Assembly: GCF_000420725.1 (NCBI RefSeq)
Contig: NZ_ATVM01000004.1
Span: forward strand, 1 to 64,000
DNA from: Marinococcus halotolerans DSM 16375
Lineage (GTDB): Bacteria > Bacillota > Bacilli > Bacillales > Marinococcaceae
DNA: 64,000 bases
Direction of reading: 5' to 3'
In this document: positions 49,549-58,570 of the stretch, in pieces
Layout: the number at the start of each line of letters is the position of its first letter
How positions within the stretch are numbered: position 1 is the stretch's first letter
Position numbers and translations under genes: made by a program
The notes under the pieces: model-generated
The model's input: the letters and a program-made list of their open reading frames with translations, nothing else
Database searches by the model: none
What the model was told of the DNA's origin: nothing

Positions 49549-50982
49549 CTATCCTTTCTTCCTATGTTTCACTTTTACAAAAAAGCGGTTATCTTCTTTC
49601 CTGCCTCCCTGCAGACGTCCCCCGTTCTGCAGAAGGCCCCGGGCATAGCGAATTCTTCCGGCGTCCACACATTCTCCTTCAAGCCAGAGAGGGACCCCCG
49701 GAGGATAGGGCACCAGCGGCGCTGCTGCAGTTCTTCCCTCTGCGCTTTCAAGCAGGATCCACTCTTCACCGCCGGGCTCTTCTTCCCCGGTGCCTTCGGA
49801 TAGCCGGGGAAACAATTCAGACATGGAAACGGCCGGGGCCCTGTCCCCGTCCCGGGGCTCAAGCCCTGCCCATACTCTCTTCACTGCCTCTAAGGGGATG
49901 TCGATGTGTTCACTGGTCAGGGGCAGAGTCCAAAGTACGTAGTTGCTGCCCGCAAGCTCTGAATAGATGTTTTCCTGTTCGAGAGCCTTTTGCACCTCCC
50001 ATCCTGTATACCCTTCAGGCACCGGCACCATCCATTTTAACGGGTCCGCGGATATATGCTGCGGCGGCTGTACCAGCCTGCTGCCAATAACTGCTTCAAG
50101 CTGCTGCTTTTGGGCGCAGAGCTGTTCGGCGCTCCATCCCTTATGCTGTATTGTATGTACGTAATGACGGGCTGCATCAAGCGAAGCGAGCAGCAGATAT
50201 GAAGGGCTGCTCGACTGCAGCATCTGCAGATAATAGGATAGACGTTCACGGGAAACCCGGGGGCCGGACACATGCAAATACGCACTCATTGTGAGAGCCG
50301 GCAGCATTTTATGAGCGGACTGGACGACTACATCCGCCCCCTGGGCGATCGCCTCTTTTGGAAGCTGCGGGCTTGCTGCAAAGTGGGCTCCGTGAGCTTC
50401 ATCCACCAGTAATACTCCTTCTCGACTATGTACAAACTCTGCAAGGGAGGCAATATCACTGCTCCATCCTTCATACGACGGAGAGGTGATGATCACCCCT
50501 TTTAGTGATGGGTAACGGGCCCACGCATCCACCAGTATTTCCCGGGAAATACCGATTGAAAGCTGTGTCGTTTCGTCTATTTCCGGCCGTGCAAATACAG
50601 GCCGGACACCGGCAAGCTTTACCGCATTCATCACTGACTTGTGAGCGTCACGCTGTACAAGCACCTGATCTCCTGGAGAAAAGGCGGCCATTACCATCGC
50701 CAGGTTCCCTGCTGTAGAGCCGTTAATTAAAAACCACGTTTTCTCGGCCCCAAACACTTCTGCCGCTAAATGTTCGGCTTCTGCAATCCCTTCTTCAGGC
50801 TCATGAAGATCGTCGAGGCCGGTGATTTCTGTCAGGTCGTAAGGAAATATTTTTTCCCATTCCGTTAGCGACGCTGGAAAAACGGTGCCGTTTTTGTGCC
50901 CGGGCACGTGAAAGGATACCGGCCGGCTGGTTATATGCTGTTGCACCATGCGGACAATAGGCTGGTCCTGTTGGGAAGCCAT
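49549..50982 (-). CDS. yaaO: Orn/Lys/Arg decarboxylase family PLP enzyme (YaaO)
   Basis: Fold-type I PLP enzyme of the Orn/Lys/Arg decarboxylase major domain. SFHVPGHKNGTVFP and NGSTAGNLAMV open it; the PLP lysine is in VVQSAHKMLPALT and LLVDEAHGAHF binds the cofactor. Substrate is uncertain; relatives are annotated as arginine or lysine decarboxylases. I choose the ATG at 50982 (477 residues); a GTG three codons upstream is also possible and lies too close to the ribosome-binding site. Upstream and coupled to tmk. Confidence 0.9.
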   Translation of the reverse strand: MASQQDQPIVRMVQQHITSRPVSFHVPGHKNGTVFPASLTEWEKIFPYDLTEITGLDDLHEPEEGIAEAEHLAAEVFGAEKTWFLINGSTAGNLAMVMAAFSPGDQVLVQRDAHKSVMNAVKLAGVRPVFARPEIDETTQLSIGISREILVDAWARYPSLKGVIITSPSYEGWSSDIASLAEFVHSREGVLLVDEAHGAHFAASPQLPKEAIAQGADVVVQSAHKMLPALTMSAYLHVSGPRVSRERLSYYLQMLQSSSPSYLLLASLDAARHYVHTIQHKGWSAEQLCAQKQQLEAVIGSRLVQPPQHISADPLKWMVPVPEGYTGWEVQKALEQENIYSELAGSNYVLWTLPLTSEHIDIPLEAVKRVWAGLEPRDGDRAPAVSMSELFPRLSEGTGEEEPGGEEWILLESAEGRTAAAPLVPYPPGVPLWLEGECVDAGRIRYARGLLQNGGRLQGGRKEDNRFFVKVKHRKKG

Positions 50983-51103
50983 GTCATTCACGCCCCCTTT
51001 TCAACTGTCTTATTTATCTTAACATGAAAATTTGGCTGTTCTTTCTCTTTTTTTACTCGTGCTATACTATTCAATGATTGAGATATTAAAGGAGAGATGC
51101 CTG

Positions 51104-51670
51104 ATGAAAAGCATTGCTGTATTTTGCGGCTCCCGCCTCGGAAGCGACCCCGTATATAAAGATTCAGCAGCAGCTCTTGGCAGAGAGATAGCCTCCTCTG
51201 ACCGCACACTGGTCTACGGCGGATCCAATGTAGGGACCATGGGCCGCCTCGCAGATGCTGCGCTCGAAGCTGGCGGCGAAGTTATAGGAGTTATACCGGA
51301 TAAACTCGTTGAAAGAGAGATTGCCCATCCTTCCCTGAGTAAGCTTTATAAAGTATCTACGATGCACGAACGAAAAGCCAAAATGGCTGAACTGGCCGAT
51401 GGCTTCATAGCGCTGCCGGGCGGCCCTGGAACCCTTGAAGAGTTTTTTGAAATGTTTACGTGGGCCCAGATCGGTGTGCACCAAAAGCCGTGCGCACTTT
51501 TAAATATCCACCATTATTATGACCACCTGCTGCAATTTTTCAATCATATGGAGCAGGAGCAGTTTCTCCCTGCCGACCACCGCGATAAAATTATCGTTTC
51601 TGACTCCCCGAAAGAGCTTCTTCGGCAGCTCAGCGAAAACCCCGAGCTCGAAAAGAAGTCATACGAGTAA
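51104..51670 (+). CDS. LOG-family nucleotide phosphoribohydrolase (YvdD-like)
   Basis: A 188-residue Rossmann-type protein that matches LOG proteins, which cleave nucleoside 5'-monophosphates to base and ribose 5-phosphate (cytokinin-activating in plants). The signature PGGPGTLEEFFE and GSRLGSDPVYKDSAAALG, VYGGSNVGTMG are present. The ATG at 51104 follows AAAGGAGAG. Many genomes label these TIGR00730 proteins; some are misnamed lysine decarboxylases. Physiological substrate unknown. Confidence 0.92.
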   Translation: MKSIAVFCGSRLGSDPVYKDSAAALGREIASSDRTLVYGGSNVGTMGRLADAALEAGGEVIGVIPDKLVEREIAHPSLSKLYKVSTMHERKAKMAELADGFIALPGGPGTLEEFFEMFTWAQIGVHQKPCALLNIHHYYDHLLQFFNHMEQEQFLPADHRDKIIVSDSPKELLRQLSENPELEKKSYE

Positions 51671-51705
51671 CAGGCGTAAAGTTGTGCCTGTACTCTTTTT
51701 TTATT
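51670..51705 (+). terminator. Terminator after the LOG gene
   Basis: Short plus-strand stem ACAGGC/GCCTGT (51670-51675 with 51686-51691), then ACTC and a T8 run. The stem overlaps the stop codon. Confidence 0.6.
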
Positions 51706-51794
51706 CATTATTACTTCAGCCGGATAAACGCTTTGCGGAGCTTCTTATTTTTCGTTATGATAATAATAATTAAACAAACTATGCGGAGGAACCT

Positions 51795-52703
51795 ATGCGA
51801 AAAAAAGTGTTTATACATATCGGTTTTCATAAGACAGCGACTACGTTTTTACAGCAGAATGTGTATCCCAAACTAAAACAGGAAATCAAATACATACGAA
51901 AAAAGCGCATCGATCAGGAGCTGTATGATTTACGGCTGAAACGGCTGAGCGATGAAAACATTCATACCATCCGCACGAACATTGAAGCGTTTATGGAGCC
52001 GGAGAAGCCGGTGCTTATTTCCTATGAAGGCCTCTCCGGCAGTCCATTTTCCCAAAAAAAATCAAAAAACAATCTAAAAGTACTTGAAGACCTCCGCCGC
52101 ACCTTTCCCGAAGATACGTATGATACCCATATTATTGTCGGGGTACGGGATCAGATTGACCTGCTGACCTCCCTTTACGTTCAATATCTCCATCAGGGAG
52201 GATACAAGAGCGCTAAAGCTTTGTTTAAGGACTGGGAGGACCACGGTATTCTGGACCATTATCACTATTACCGCTATCTTCAAAAAATAAAAGAGCTTTT
52301 CGGGCCGGATAACTATTACCTGCTGCAGTACGAAAACTTTCGCAATGATGAATACGGCCAGATTCTGCAGCTGCTTCAGTATATGGGCATCGACCGTGTG
52401 CCAAAATACAACCGCTCAAAGCTAAACCGCAGCTACGGAGTCATGCAGGCGGTAATCGCCCGTAAGTTGAATTATTTTGTTAAAACACCGCTGAATCCAA
52501 ACGGTAAAATCCCCGTCGTTGATATGCCGAAGATCGGCCCTGTGTCTCCGCGGCGCCTGCTTCAGAATAACGCGAGCTTTGCCCTTCATTATAAAAGGTA
52601 CTCGCTCCCTGTGAATCTTCAAAAGGTACTGCAGCTGAAATACCAGAAGGATAATGAAAAGCTTGCCGAAGCCTACCACATTAAAGATTATTCCAAAAGC
52701 TAA
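51795..52703 (+). CDS. Sulfotransferase-like protein
   Basis: A 302-residue protein whose N-terminal HIGFHKTATTFLQ resembles the PAPS 5'-phosphosulfate loop of sulfotransferases (typically HxGxHKTGTT), although the second Gly is Ala here. VGVRDQIDLLTSLYVQYLHQ resembles the 3'-phosphate-binding RxxxxxxxSxY region. No signal peptide or membrane segment is seen. GGAGG precedes the ATG. It is a single-gene unit with its own terminator. The acceptor may be a surface glycan, but neighbours give no direct clue. Confidence 0.75.
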   Translation: MRKKVFIHIGFHKTATTFLQQNVYPKLKQEIKYIRKKRIDQELYDLRLKRLSDENIHTIRTNIEAFMEPEKPVLISYEGLSGSPFSQKKSKNNLKVLEDLRRTFPEDTYDTHIIVGVRDQIDLLTSLYVQYLHQGGYKSAKALFKDWEDHGILDHYHYYRYLQKIKELFGPDNYYLLQYENFRNDEYGQILQLLQYMGIDRVPKYNRSKLNRSYGVMQAVIARKLNYFVKTPLNPNGKIPVVDMPKIGPVSPRRLLQNNASFALHYKRYSLPVNLQKVLQLKYQKDNEKLAEAYHIKDYSKS

Positions 52704-52735
52704 CCGAAGAGCCGCGGCTCTTCGGTTATTTTTCA
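52702..52735. terminator. Terminator between sulfotransferase-like gene and DUF3219 gene
   Basis: A perfect 26-bp palindrome (52702-52727: AACCGAAGAGCC, GC, GGCTCTTCGGTT), then TATTTTT on the plus strand. It ends the plus-strand gene and overlaps the last codon of the convergent gene. Confidence 0.9.
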
Positions 52736-52998
52736 ATCAGTGCGAGCGTATAGCGGCTCGCGCTCCCAGGTTCATAAAGATTCACCATATCCGTGGAATA
52801 CTGAAGAATTTCAGCCTGAAATGGCTCTGATTCCCCCGCCTGCACCTTAAAGTCATTTTCGTACAATAATACCGTTACCTCATGATACTCCTCATGCGTA
52901 ACCTGAAACGTAAATTCGACGATCCGTTTTCCTTCTTCTGTGCGCCCGTCTCTTACCAATGCCTCTTCCTGAAACGCATGGGTATTAATATAAATCAT
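52726..52998 (-). CDS. Small beta-rich protein, probably DUF3219 (YkvR-like)
   Basis: A 90-residue protein with alternating beta strands: FTFQVTHEEYHEVTVLLYEN and YSTDMVNLYEPGSASRYTLAL strongly recall DUF3219 proteins such as B. subtilis YkvR, from memory. No membrane segment or known catalytic motif. AAAGGAGG precedes the ATG. Function unknown. Its stop codon lies in the terminator palindrome shared with the convergent gene. Confidence 0.7.
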   Translation of the reverse strand: MIYINTHAFQEEALVRDGRTEEGKRIVEFTFQVTHEEYHEVTVLLYENDFKVQAGESEPFQAEILQYSTDMVNLYEPGSASRYTLALIEK

Positions 52999-53168
52999 TT
53001 ATTTTCCTCCTTTTGTTCTCCGCTTTATTCTGCCCTATAAACCCTCCTGTTACAATAATTACGTCCATTCCTACGTCCGGCAGTTTAAGCCTGGCCTCCT
53101 GGTGGTACGGTAAGAGAAGGCTTTGTACAAGCTCGTATCGCTAAGTTGTAAAGAGAGGGGTAAGACAT

Positions 53169-54014
53169 ATGAACACTATCAAATCCTATGCCAAAGAGCT
53201 CATGGGAGAATTTAAAAAGGACGATGTGCCGTTACTGGCCGCCGCCCAATCCTACTATTACCTGCTTTCCATTTTTCCAATGATGATTTTAATACTTACT
53301 ATTCTTCCCTTTCTGAATATTGATTCACAGGCCGTTGTCACGCTTGTGCAGAATACCGCCCCGAGCGGCATGACTTCAGTGCTCGAGGAAAATATTCTAA
53401 GCATCGTTGAAACACCGCGGGGCGGACTTTTCACCATCGGCCTGATCGGTGCATTATGGTCGGCTTCCAATGGGATCAACGCCTTTATTAACGCCTCGAA
53501 CACTGCATACGATATCGAAGAAACGCGCTCCTTCATTAAAGTCCGGGGTATTTCCATTGCGCTGACGCTCGGCATGATTATTGCACTTGCTGCCGCCCTT
53601 ATTCTTCCTATATTCGGCAACCTGATCATTGGTTTTATCAACTCTGTCGTCAGCCTCCCACCGCAGACCGAGCTGCTGTTTCAAATTCTCCGGTGGGTCG
53701 TCGCCCTGACCATAATGTCTGCTGTGCTTCTCGTACTGTATCGTTTTGCACCGAATAAAACATTAAAATGGAAGGAAATTCTGCCCGGCGCTGTCACAGC
53801 CGCGGTGCTGTGGCAGCTGATATCTCTCGCTTTTTCCTTTTATGTCAGCAACTTCGGCAACTATTCTGCCACCTACGGAAGCCTTGGTGGTATTATTATT
53901 CTGATGCTTTGGTTCTTTTTGACCGGTATGATTTTAATGATCGGCGCTGAACTGAACGTTATTTATCACCGCCGGCGCGGAAAGTCCTCCACCACCTCCA
54001 CGGAAGAAACGTAA
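53169..54014 (+). CDS. YihY/BrkB-family inner-membrane protein
   Basis: A 281-residue membrane protein with six hydrophobic segments and the family signature DDVPLLAAAQSYYYLLSIFP, LIGALWSASNGINAFINASN and YGSLGGIIILMLWFFLTGMI. Once thought to be RNase BN in E. coli; the true role of the family is unclear, possibly lipid or solute related. GAGAGGGG precedes the ATG. No promoter of high quality was found. Confidence 0.92.
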   Translation: MNTIKSYAKELMGEFKKDDVPLLAAAQSYYYLLSIFPMMILILTILPFLNIDSQAVVTLVQNTAPSGMTSVLEENILSIVETPRGGLFTIGLIGALWSASNGINAFINASNTAYDIEETRSFIKVRGISIALTLGMIIALAAALILPIFGNLIIGFINSVVSLPPQTELLFQILRWVVALTIMSAVLLVLYRFAPNKTLKWKEILPGAVTAAVLWQLISLAFSFYVSNFGNYSATYGSLGGIIILMLWFFLTGMILMIGAELNVIYHRRRGKSSTTSTEET

Positions 54015-54086
54015 GCCGGCCTGCCTCAGGGCAATCCGTTTTTCCTGCAAAAGCTTATCACTTTATATTCGGGTCAAAATAACAAT

Positions 54087-54124
54087 AAAAGGAAGGTTCC
54101 CTATCGCAGGAACCTTCCTTTTTT
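54087..54124. terminator. Bidirectional terminator between YihY and GT2-PilZ genes
   Basis: Fourteen-base-pair stem AAAAGGAAGGTTCC/GGAACCTTCCTTTT with an 8-nt loop, flanked by A-run and T-run, between converging genes. Confidence 0.9.
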
Positions 54125-54131
54125 GCATGGC

Positions 54132-56399
54132 TCAGCTGATGCCTGAGGACCGGCTGCTGATACTTTCCTGTAAAAACTGCATCCCAACCCACGTTTTACG
54201 GCCACGCTGCTGGATCCACTGGGTGCGGGCGTAATTATCCGGAAAGTGCTCCTCTCTCCCGGAAATATAGACAATATCTCCCGGCTGAATACTTTTAACG
54301 TTTTTTACCTGCACCCGGCAGCCGCTCATGCTGTAATCCTTGACTACCGCTTCATAAATAACGTTATTCACTTTTACAGTTGCAGACATATTCACCTGTT
54401 CCCGGACAGCCATTCGTTTTGCCTGAGCCGGCTGTTTTTCCGTCCCCCTGAAAAACTTCAGAAAGGCCCTCCCGAGTGAAGAACGTTCGTAAATACGTTT
54501 CGTATAAATATCCGTCATTTCCAAAAACATAATTTGAATTAAACTGCGGTACTGTTTCAGAGTCACATCTTGGAATTTACCTCCAGCAGCAGCCACCAAT
54601 TCTGCCTGACCTCCGACCCACAGCTTATGCACGTGGAGACCGTTAATCGGGCCGGCGCTTAGGATAAAGTGTTCTTCCTGGGAAAGCCAGGACTTTGCTT
54701 CCGGGTGTGCTACTTCAAAACGAACCCCGGTTTCACTCAGATCCAGCACTTTGCACGGAAGCGTTCTCCCCCCGGCTGATACGGTGCCTTCGAGATCCAC
54801 CTTGTGCCGTTCAGCTCCGCGAAAACGCGGACGCTCCACTGAAACCATTAATGCCAGGACAAGAGCTACAGCGTTATAAAGGATCCAGAAAATATTAATG
54901 TACAGTACGTCTTCGTTTTGAAAAAGCGTTAGAGAGGTAGTGAAATGAAGCACTACTCTAGCCAGGGCAATAAAGGTGAGCGCAAGCAGTACCAGATACG
55001 GAATACTGACTCTCCATAGAAACTGGCGGCGGGCATTTTGGATGCCCTTGGCTGTGACATTAAACTTGATGTTTTTCCGCAAAAACGCTTCCGTAATTAC
55101 CGAGACTGCCATATACGGAGCCATTGCTACTTCATAAACATGGCTCCAGAGCACCGTCCGTTTTTGGTCAGACATCAACCGGAAGGCGAGCTGCGATGAA
55201 AGAAAGGCCGGCAGCCAGTAAAGCACAAGCGTTTCAAAGTCTGCGTTCAGGCTGTAGATGGAAAAAATTAAAAACAACAGCGGCGCCAGCAGGAAAATCA
55301 TTTTATAAACGCCGAAGAACCAGTAGTTGATGCCATCCATATACAGCAGCCGCTGCATAAAGGAAAGGCCTTTGATTTTCATCGGATTCCATTTCCGCAT
55401 AACTTGAATATTGCCGCGGCACCAGCGGTCCCTCTGCTTTAAAAGATCGGCATATGTTTCCGGGGCAAGTCCGACAGCTAACGTTTCGTTCACAAACACC
55501 GTCTTTTGATCCCCGGTTTGAAGCAGCATGCCAGTCGCCATATCTTCAGTAATCACCCCAGTGGCAAACCCGCCGATATCCTCGAGCGATTTCCTGCGAA
55601 ACAGGGCGTTGCTGCCTACGTACATGGTAGCGTTAAAGCGGTCTTTTCCTTCTTCCAGCCGGCGCATGAAAAAATCCTGCTCGTTGGTAATGTTATCTTC
55701 AAAAAACAGATTGTACTGAAAAGGATCCGCGTTATAAAACACCTGCGGCGCCTGGACGAACGACACTTTTTCGTCTGTGAACTGCCCGAGGGTGCGCTCG
55801 AGGAACTCGGCTTTTGGCACCATATCAGCATCCATCGTCACAACGATTTCCCCGTCGGTTTTCGTTAACGCGTCATTCAAATTGCCCGCTTTGGCGTGCT
55901 CGTTGCCGGGACGGGAAATGTAATCTACACCTAAGCTTTCTGCAAGGCGGCGCACAGACTCTCTTTTCCCATCATCGCAGACGTATACCTTCAACAAGTC
56001 TTCAGGATAGCGCATCATCGTGCATGCAGTCATGGTCCGCTTTAGAAGGTCTTCAGGTTCATTATATGTGGCGATAAATACATCGACTGTGGGTAGGCTT
56101 TCCAGCTCTGAGAGCGGAATATGTTTTCGTTTAAACGGTCTCCAGGATAAAATCGTAAACATAATTGCCTGGAAATAGCCCATTACTTCTGTGGCCAGTA
56201 ACAGAATGCCCGCGATAAAGCTGATAATGCCAATGGTAGGGATCGTTTCGGCCGCTCTCCAAAAAAGATAAACGGCATTGACGATAAGAAAAAGAGAGAG
56301 CAGTATATGCCGGGACCAGGTCCATTTTTTTGCTGAAAAATAAAGCAGCATTAGTACAATTATCTCTGCTGCCAGGATGTACCAGAATGTGTCGTTCAT
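54132..56399 (-). CDS. BcsA-like glycosyltransferase (GT2) with two C-terminal PilZ domains
   Basis: A 755-residue processive polysaccharide synthase. Three N-terminal membrane segments (about 3-80), then a GT2 domain with VDVFIATYNEP, DDG, the metal-binding TMDADMVP, the base region GVITEDMATG and the acceptor motif QRDRW, then more membrane segments. The C terminus has two PilZ domains, each with both c-di-GMP-binding signatures: RGAER/DLSETG (527-531, 553-558) and RMAVR/DYSMSG (662-666, 688-693). BcsA normally has one. The product is unknown. No BcsB-like gene is nearby; the GH10 gene 14 nt upstream is the likely partner. Confidence 0.9.
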   Translation of the reverse strand: MNDTFWYILAAEIIVLMLLYFSAKKWTWSRHILLSLFLIVNAVYLFWRAAETIPTIGIISFIAGILLLATEVMGYFQAIMFTILSWRPFKRKHIPLSELESLPTVDVFIATYNEPEDLLKRTMTACTMMRYPEDLLKVYVCDDGKRESVRRLAESLGVDYISRPGNEHAKAGNLNDALTKTDGEIVVTMDADMVPKAEFLERTLGQFTDEKVSFVQAPQVFYNADPFQYNLFFEDNITNEQDFFMRRLEEGKDRFNATMYVGSNALFRRKSLEDIGGFATGVITEDMATGMLLQTGDQKTVFVNETLAVGLAPETYADLLKQRDRWCRGNIQVMRKWNPMKIKGLSFMQRLLYMDGINYWFFGVYKMIFLLAPLLFLIFSIYSLNADFETLVLYWLPAFLSSQLAFRLMSDQKRTVLWSHVYEVAMAPYMAVSVITEAFLRKNIKFNVTAKGIQNARRQFLWRVSIPYLVLLALTFIALARVVLHFTTSLTLFQNEDVLYINIFWILYNAVALVLALMVSVERPRFRGAERHKVDLEGTVSAGGRTLPCKVLDLSETGVRFEVAHPEAKSWLSQEEHFILSAGPINGLHVHKLWVGGQAELVAAAGGKFQDVTLKQYRSLIQIMFLEMTDIYTKRIYERSSLGRAFLKFFRGTEKQPAQAKRMAVREQVNMSATVKVNNVIYEAVVKDYSMSGCRVQVKNVKSIQPGDIVYISGREEHFPDNYARTQWIQQRGRKTWVGMQFLQESISSRSSGIS

Positions 56400-56413
56400 G
56401 TCCTGCCCCCCTT

Positions 56414-57472
56414 TTACGGTATAGGATTAAAAATAAATGTTCGTTTCATACGGTCATATGCAGGTTTCTCTTCCCAGCTGCTGTCAAACAGCAGCGGCTC
56501 TCCGTTTTCTGACTCCTGTTCGGTGACCCAGCTTTCTGCATCACCGATGCCCCAGACGGTAAGGCCGCTGCAGGAGGACTCCACCATACAGACACTCGTC
56601 ACATCTGCATAAATATCTGCCTGGGTATTTAGACGTTCCTGTCGGGGAGCATCCAGATTCTGCAGTTTTACATCCATTTCAGTTACAGCTGTCTCAAAAC
56701 CAGCCTCCCCCCAGCGCTTAAGGTTTTCCTGCATTTTTTCTTTGGAAAACCTTGGATCAGCAGCATCAATGTGAGTCTGCATGCCAATACCGTCAATCGG
56801 CACCCCCTCGTTTTTCCAGCTGCTTAAGGCTTCAAACATAGCATCTGTTTTTTCATTTTTCATTTCATTGCCGTAGTCATTGTAGTAAAGCTTTGCTTCC
56901 GGAGCCGCTTCCCGTGCCCATTCGAAGGCCAGAGGAATATACTCTGGTCCAATATACTCAAACCATATTGTTTCTCTGTAGCTTCCGTCATCGTTCCAGG
57001 CTTCATTAACGACGTCCCATTCCTGTACACGCCCGCTGTAGTGCCCTGCCATTGTCTGCACATGATCCTTCAGTACTGCTTTAGCGCTTTGCTCATCTAC
57101 TACCTCTTCATGCACCCACCCGGGCAGTGCTTCTCCCCACACAAGCGGATGACCGCGGACCTTCATATTATTTTGTTCCGCAGTCTGTACAATTTCATCT
57201 GCTTTTTGAAAGCTGTAATTTCCCGGTTCAGGCTGCACAGCCTCCATCTTCATCTCATTTTCTACAGTAAGGCTGCTGAATTCTTCAACGAGCAGATCTT
57301 TATATTGTTCATTATCTGCAAGCGGGTCCCAGCGCACCGAAGTACCTATATAATGTCCGGAAGCCTCCGCGTTTGTCCCAAGTGAAGCGTTTGATTTCAT
57401 TACAAACCATCCTCCTGCCCCTGCCATAAGTAAGATCAGAAGCCCGGCTGTTACAAAAATGATCTTCTTCAA
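56414..57472 (-). CDS. Glycoside hydrolase family 10, membrane-anchored or secreted
   Basis: A 352-residue protein, one N-terminal hydrophobic segment (about 4-24) and a GH10 barrel. The acid/base Glu is in WDVVNEAWND and the nucleophile Glu in AVTEMDVKL; RGHPLVWGEALPGW and GIGMQTHID are also typical of GH10 beta-1,4-xylanases. The start is a TTG; its ribosome-binding site AAGGAG is 11 nt away. It precedes the tandem-PilZ synthase by 14 nt, so it probably trims or releases that polysaccharide, a role GH8 enzymes have in cellulose synthesis operons. Degradation of plant xylan is the alternative. Confidence 0.9.
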   Translation of the reverse strand: MKKIIFVTAGLLILLMAGAGGWFVMKSNASLGTNAEASGHYIGTSVRWDPLADNEQYKDLLVEEFSSLTVENEMKMEAVQPEPGNYSFQKADEIVQTAEQNNMKVRGHPLVWGEALPGWVHEEVVDEQSAKAVLKDHVQTMAGHYSGRVQEWDVVNEAWNDDGSYRETIWFEYIGPEYIPLAFEWAREAAPEAKLYYNDYGNEMKNEKTDAMFEALSSWKNEGVPIDGIGMQTHIDAADPRFSKEKMQENLKRWGEAGFETAVTEMDVKLQNLDAPRQERLNTQADIYADVTSVCMVESSCSGLTVWGIGDAESWVTEQESENGEPLLFDSSWEEKPAYDRMKRTFIFNPIP

Positions 57473-57801
57473 AACAGCATTTTCTCCTTTTGTGCATCAC
57501 CTTTATAAAGGATTTCTTTTTAACTTTTATTTCCAATTAACTATGTATTTTTACTTAATGATACCATTATTTTGGTGCACTAAGAAGCTTTAGCCCACAC
57601 TTTTCCATTTATAATTTCATTCTGTTTCTATAGCTTTAAATTAAAAAGGACACAAATTAGGCTTAACTATGAAGCTTTTATGTATAAAAACTCTTTGTTT
57701 TTAAAGATTTTTGCGTAAAAACCTGTATTCCTACCTGATTTATGCTTATAGTGTAACTAGTAAAATCAAGACTCAAAACCGCAGCTGTGATAAGGAGGAC
57801 C
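57473..57801. other. Divergent intergenic region between GH10 and DeoR genes
   Basis: AT-rich spacer with no gene. On the plus strand TATAGT (57747-57752) preceded by TGCT could be a -10 for the DeoR gene, without a good -35. On the minus strand no convincing promoter for the GH10 gene was found. AAGGAGG at 57792-57798 is the DeoR ribosome-binding site. A three-codon ORF (ATG CTG TTT TGA) occupies 57471-57480 on the minus strand just before the GH10 start. Confidence 0.5.
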
Positions 57802-57805
57802 ATGT

Positions 57806-58570
57806 ATGCTCGCTTTTGAACGAAGAGAAAAAATTCTATCCACTCTCTACAGTGATAAAAAAGTATTCGTCGCTCCCCTGGCTTCAACGTTTAACGTCAC
57901 TGAGGAAACGATTCGCCGTGACCTTGAAAAGCTTGAACGTGAAGGGGTTGTTACCCGTAATTACGGCGGAGCCACGCTCAATGAACGAACGAGCGAAGAC
58001 CTTCCCTACCAGACGAGAAATACGATCAATTTAGAAGAAAAAAGAATCATTGCCCAGTTTTTGCCACCGCTCATCAAGGACGGCTCTTCCATTATGGCTG
58101 ACACGAGCTCCACGGTGTATGAAGCATTGCAGGTGCTTCAGCAGTCCAAGGATCATCTCACCATTATTACAAACAGCGTCTCTATTCTTCAGGACTTTGC
58201 ATTTTCATCCTTTGACGTGTTTTCTACCGGGGGCAGCCTTCGGAAAAACTCGCGATCTCTCGTGGGACCCTCAGCCATCCGTTCAGTACAGCAGTACAAC
58301 GTAGATGCAGCTGTCGTCAGCTGTAAGGGCATTTCCATGACGCAGGGCATTATGGATACAAATGAGCCGGAAGCTGATTTAAAGCAGTACATGCAGAATC
58401 AGGCCCGCCGGGTTATTCTGCTTGTCGACCATACAAAGTTCGGGGCTGTTTCTCTGGTCAAAACATTTCCCTTTGAACAGGTGGACTGCCTGCTGACCAA
58501 CAAAAAACCAGCGGAGGAGTGGCTCGATTTTTTCGGGCAGCACGAGATCGATGTTATTTTTCCTTCATAA
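57806..58570 (+). CDS. DeoR/GlpR-family transcriptional regulator
   Basis: A 254-residue repressor type: N-terminal helix-turn-helix VAPLASTFNVTEETIRRDLEKLEREG, then a sugar-phosphate-sensing DeoR domain (MADTSSTVYEALQVL, TGGSLRKNSRSLVGP, DHTKFG). These regulators usually respond to a phosphosugar and control nearby sugar genes. The divergent GH10 gene and the following convergent dehydrogenase gene are possible targets, on position only. AAGGAGG precedes the ATG. Confidence 0.93.
   Translation: MLAFERREKILSTLYSDKKVFVAPLASTFNVTEETIRRDLEKLEREGVVTRNYGGATLNERTSEDLPYQTRNTINLEEKRIIAQFLPPLIKDGSSIMADTSSTVYEALQVLQQSKDHLTIITNSVSILQDFAFSSFDVFSTGGSLRKNSRSLVGPSAIRSVQQYNVDAAVVSCKGISMTQGIMDTNEPEADLKQYMQNQARRVILLVDHTKFGAVSLVKTFPFEQVDCLLTNKKPAEEWLDFFGQHEIDVIFPS

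Noticed and set aside
53101-53150. GGTGGTACGG motif upstream of the YihY gene, resembling a T-box core
   Set aside because: It lacks the rest of the T-box core, any stem I and any terminator with a T-run.
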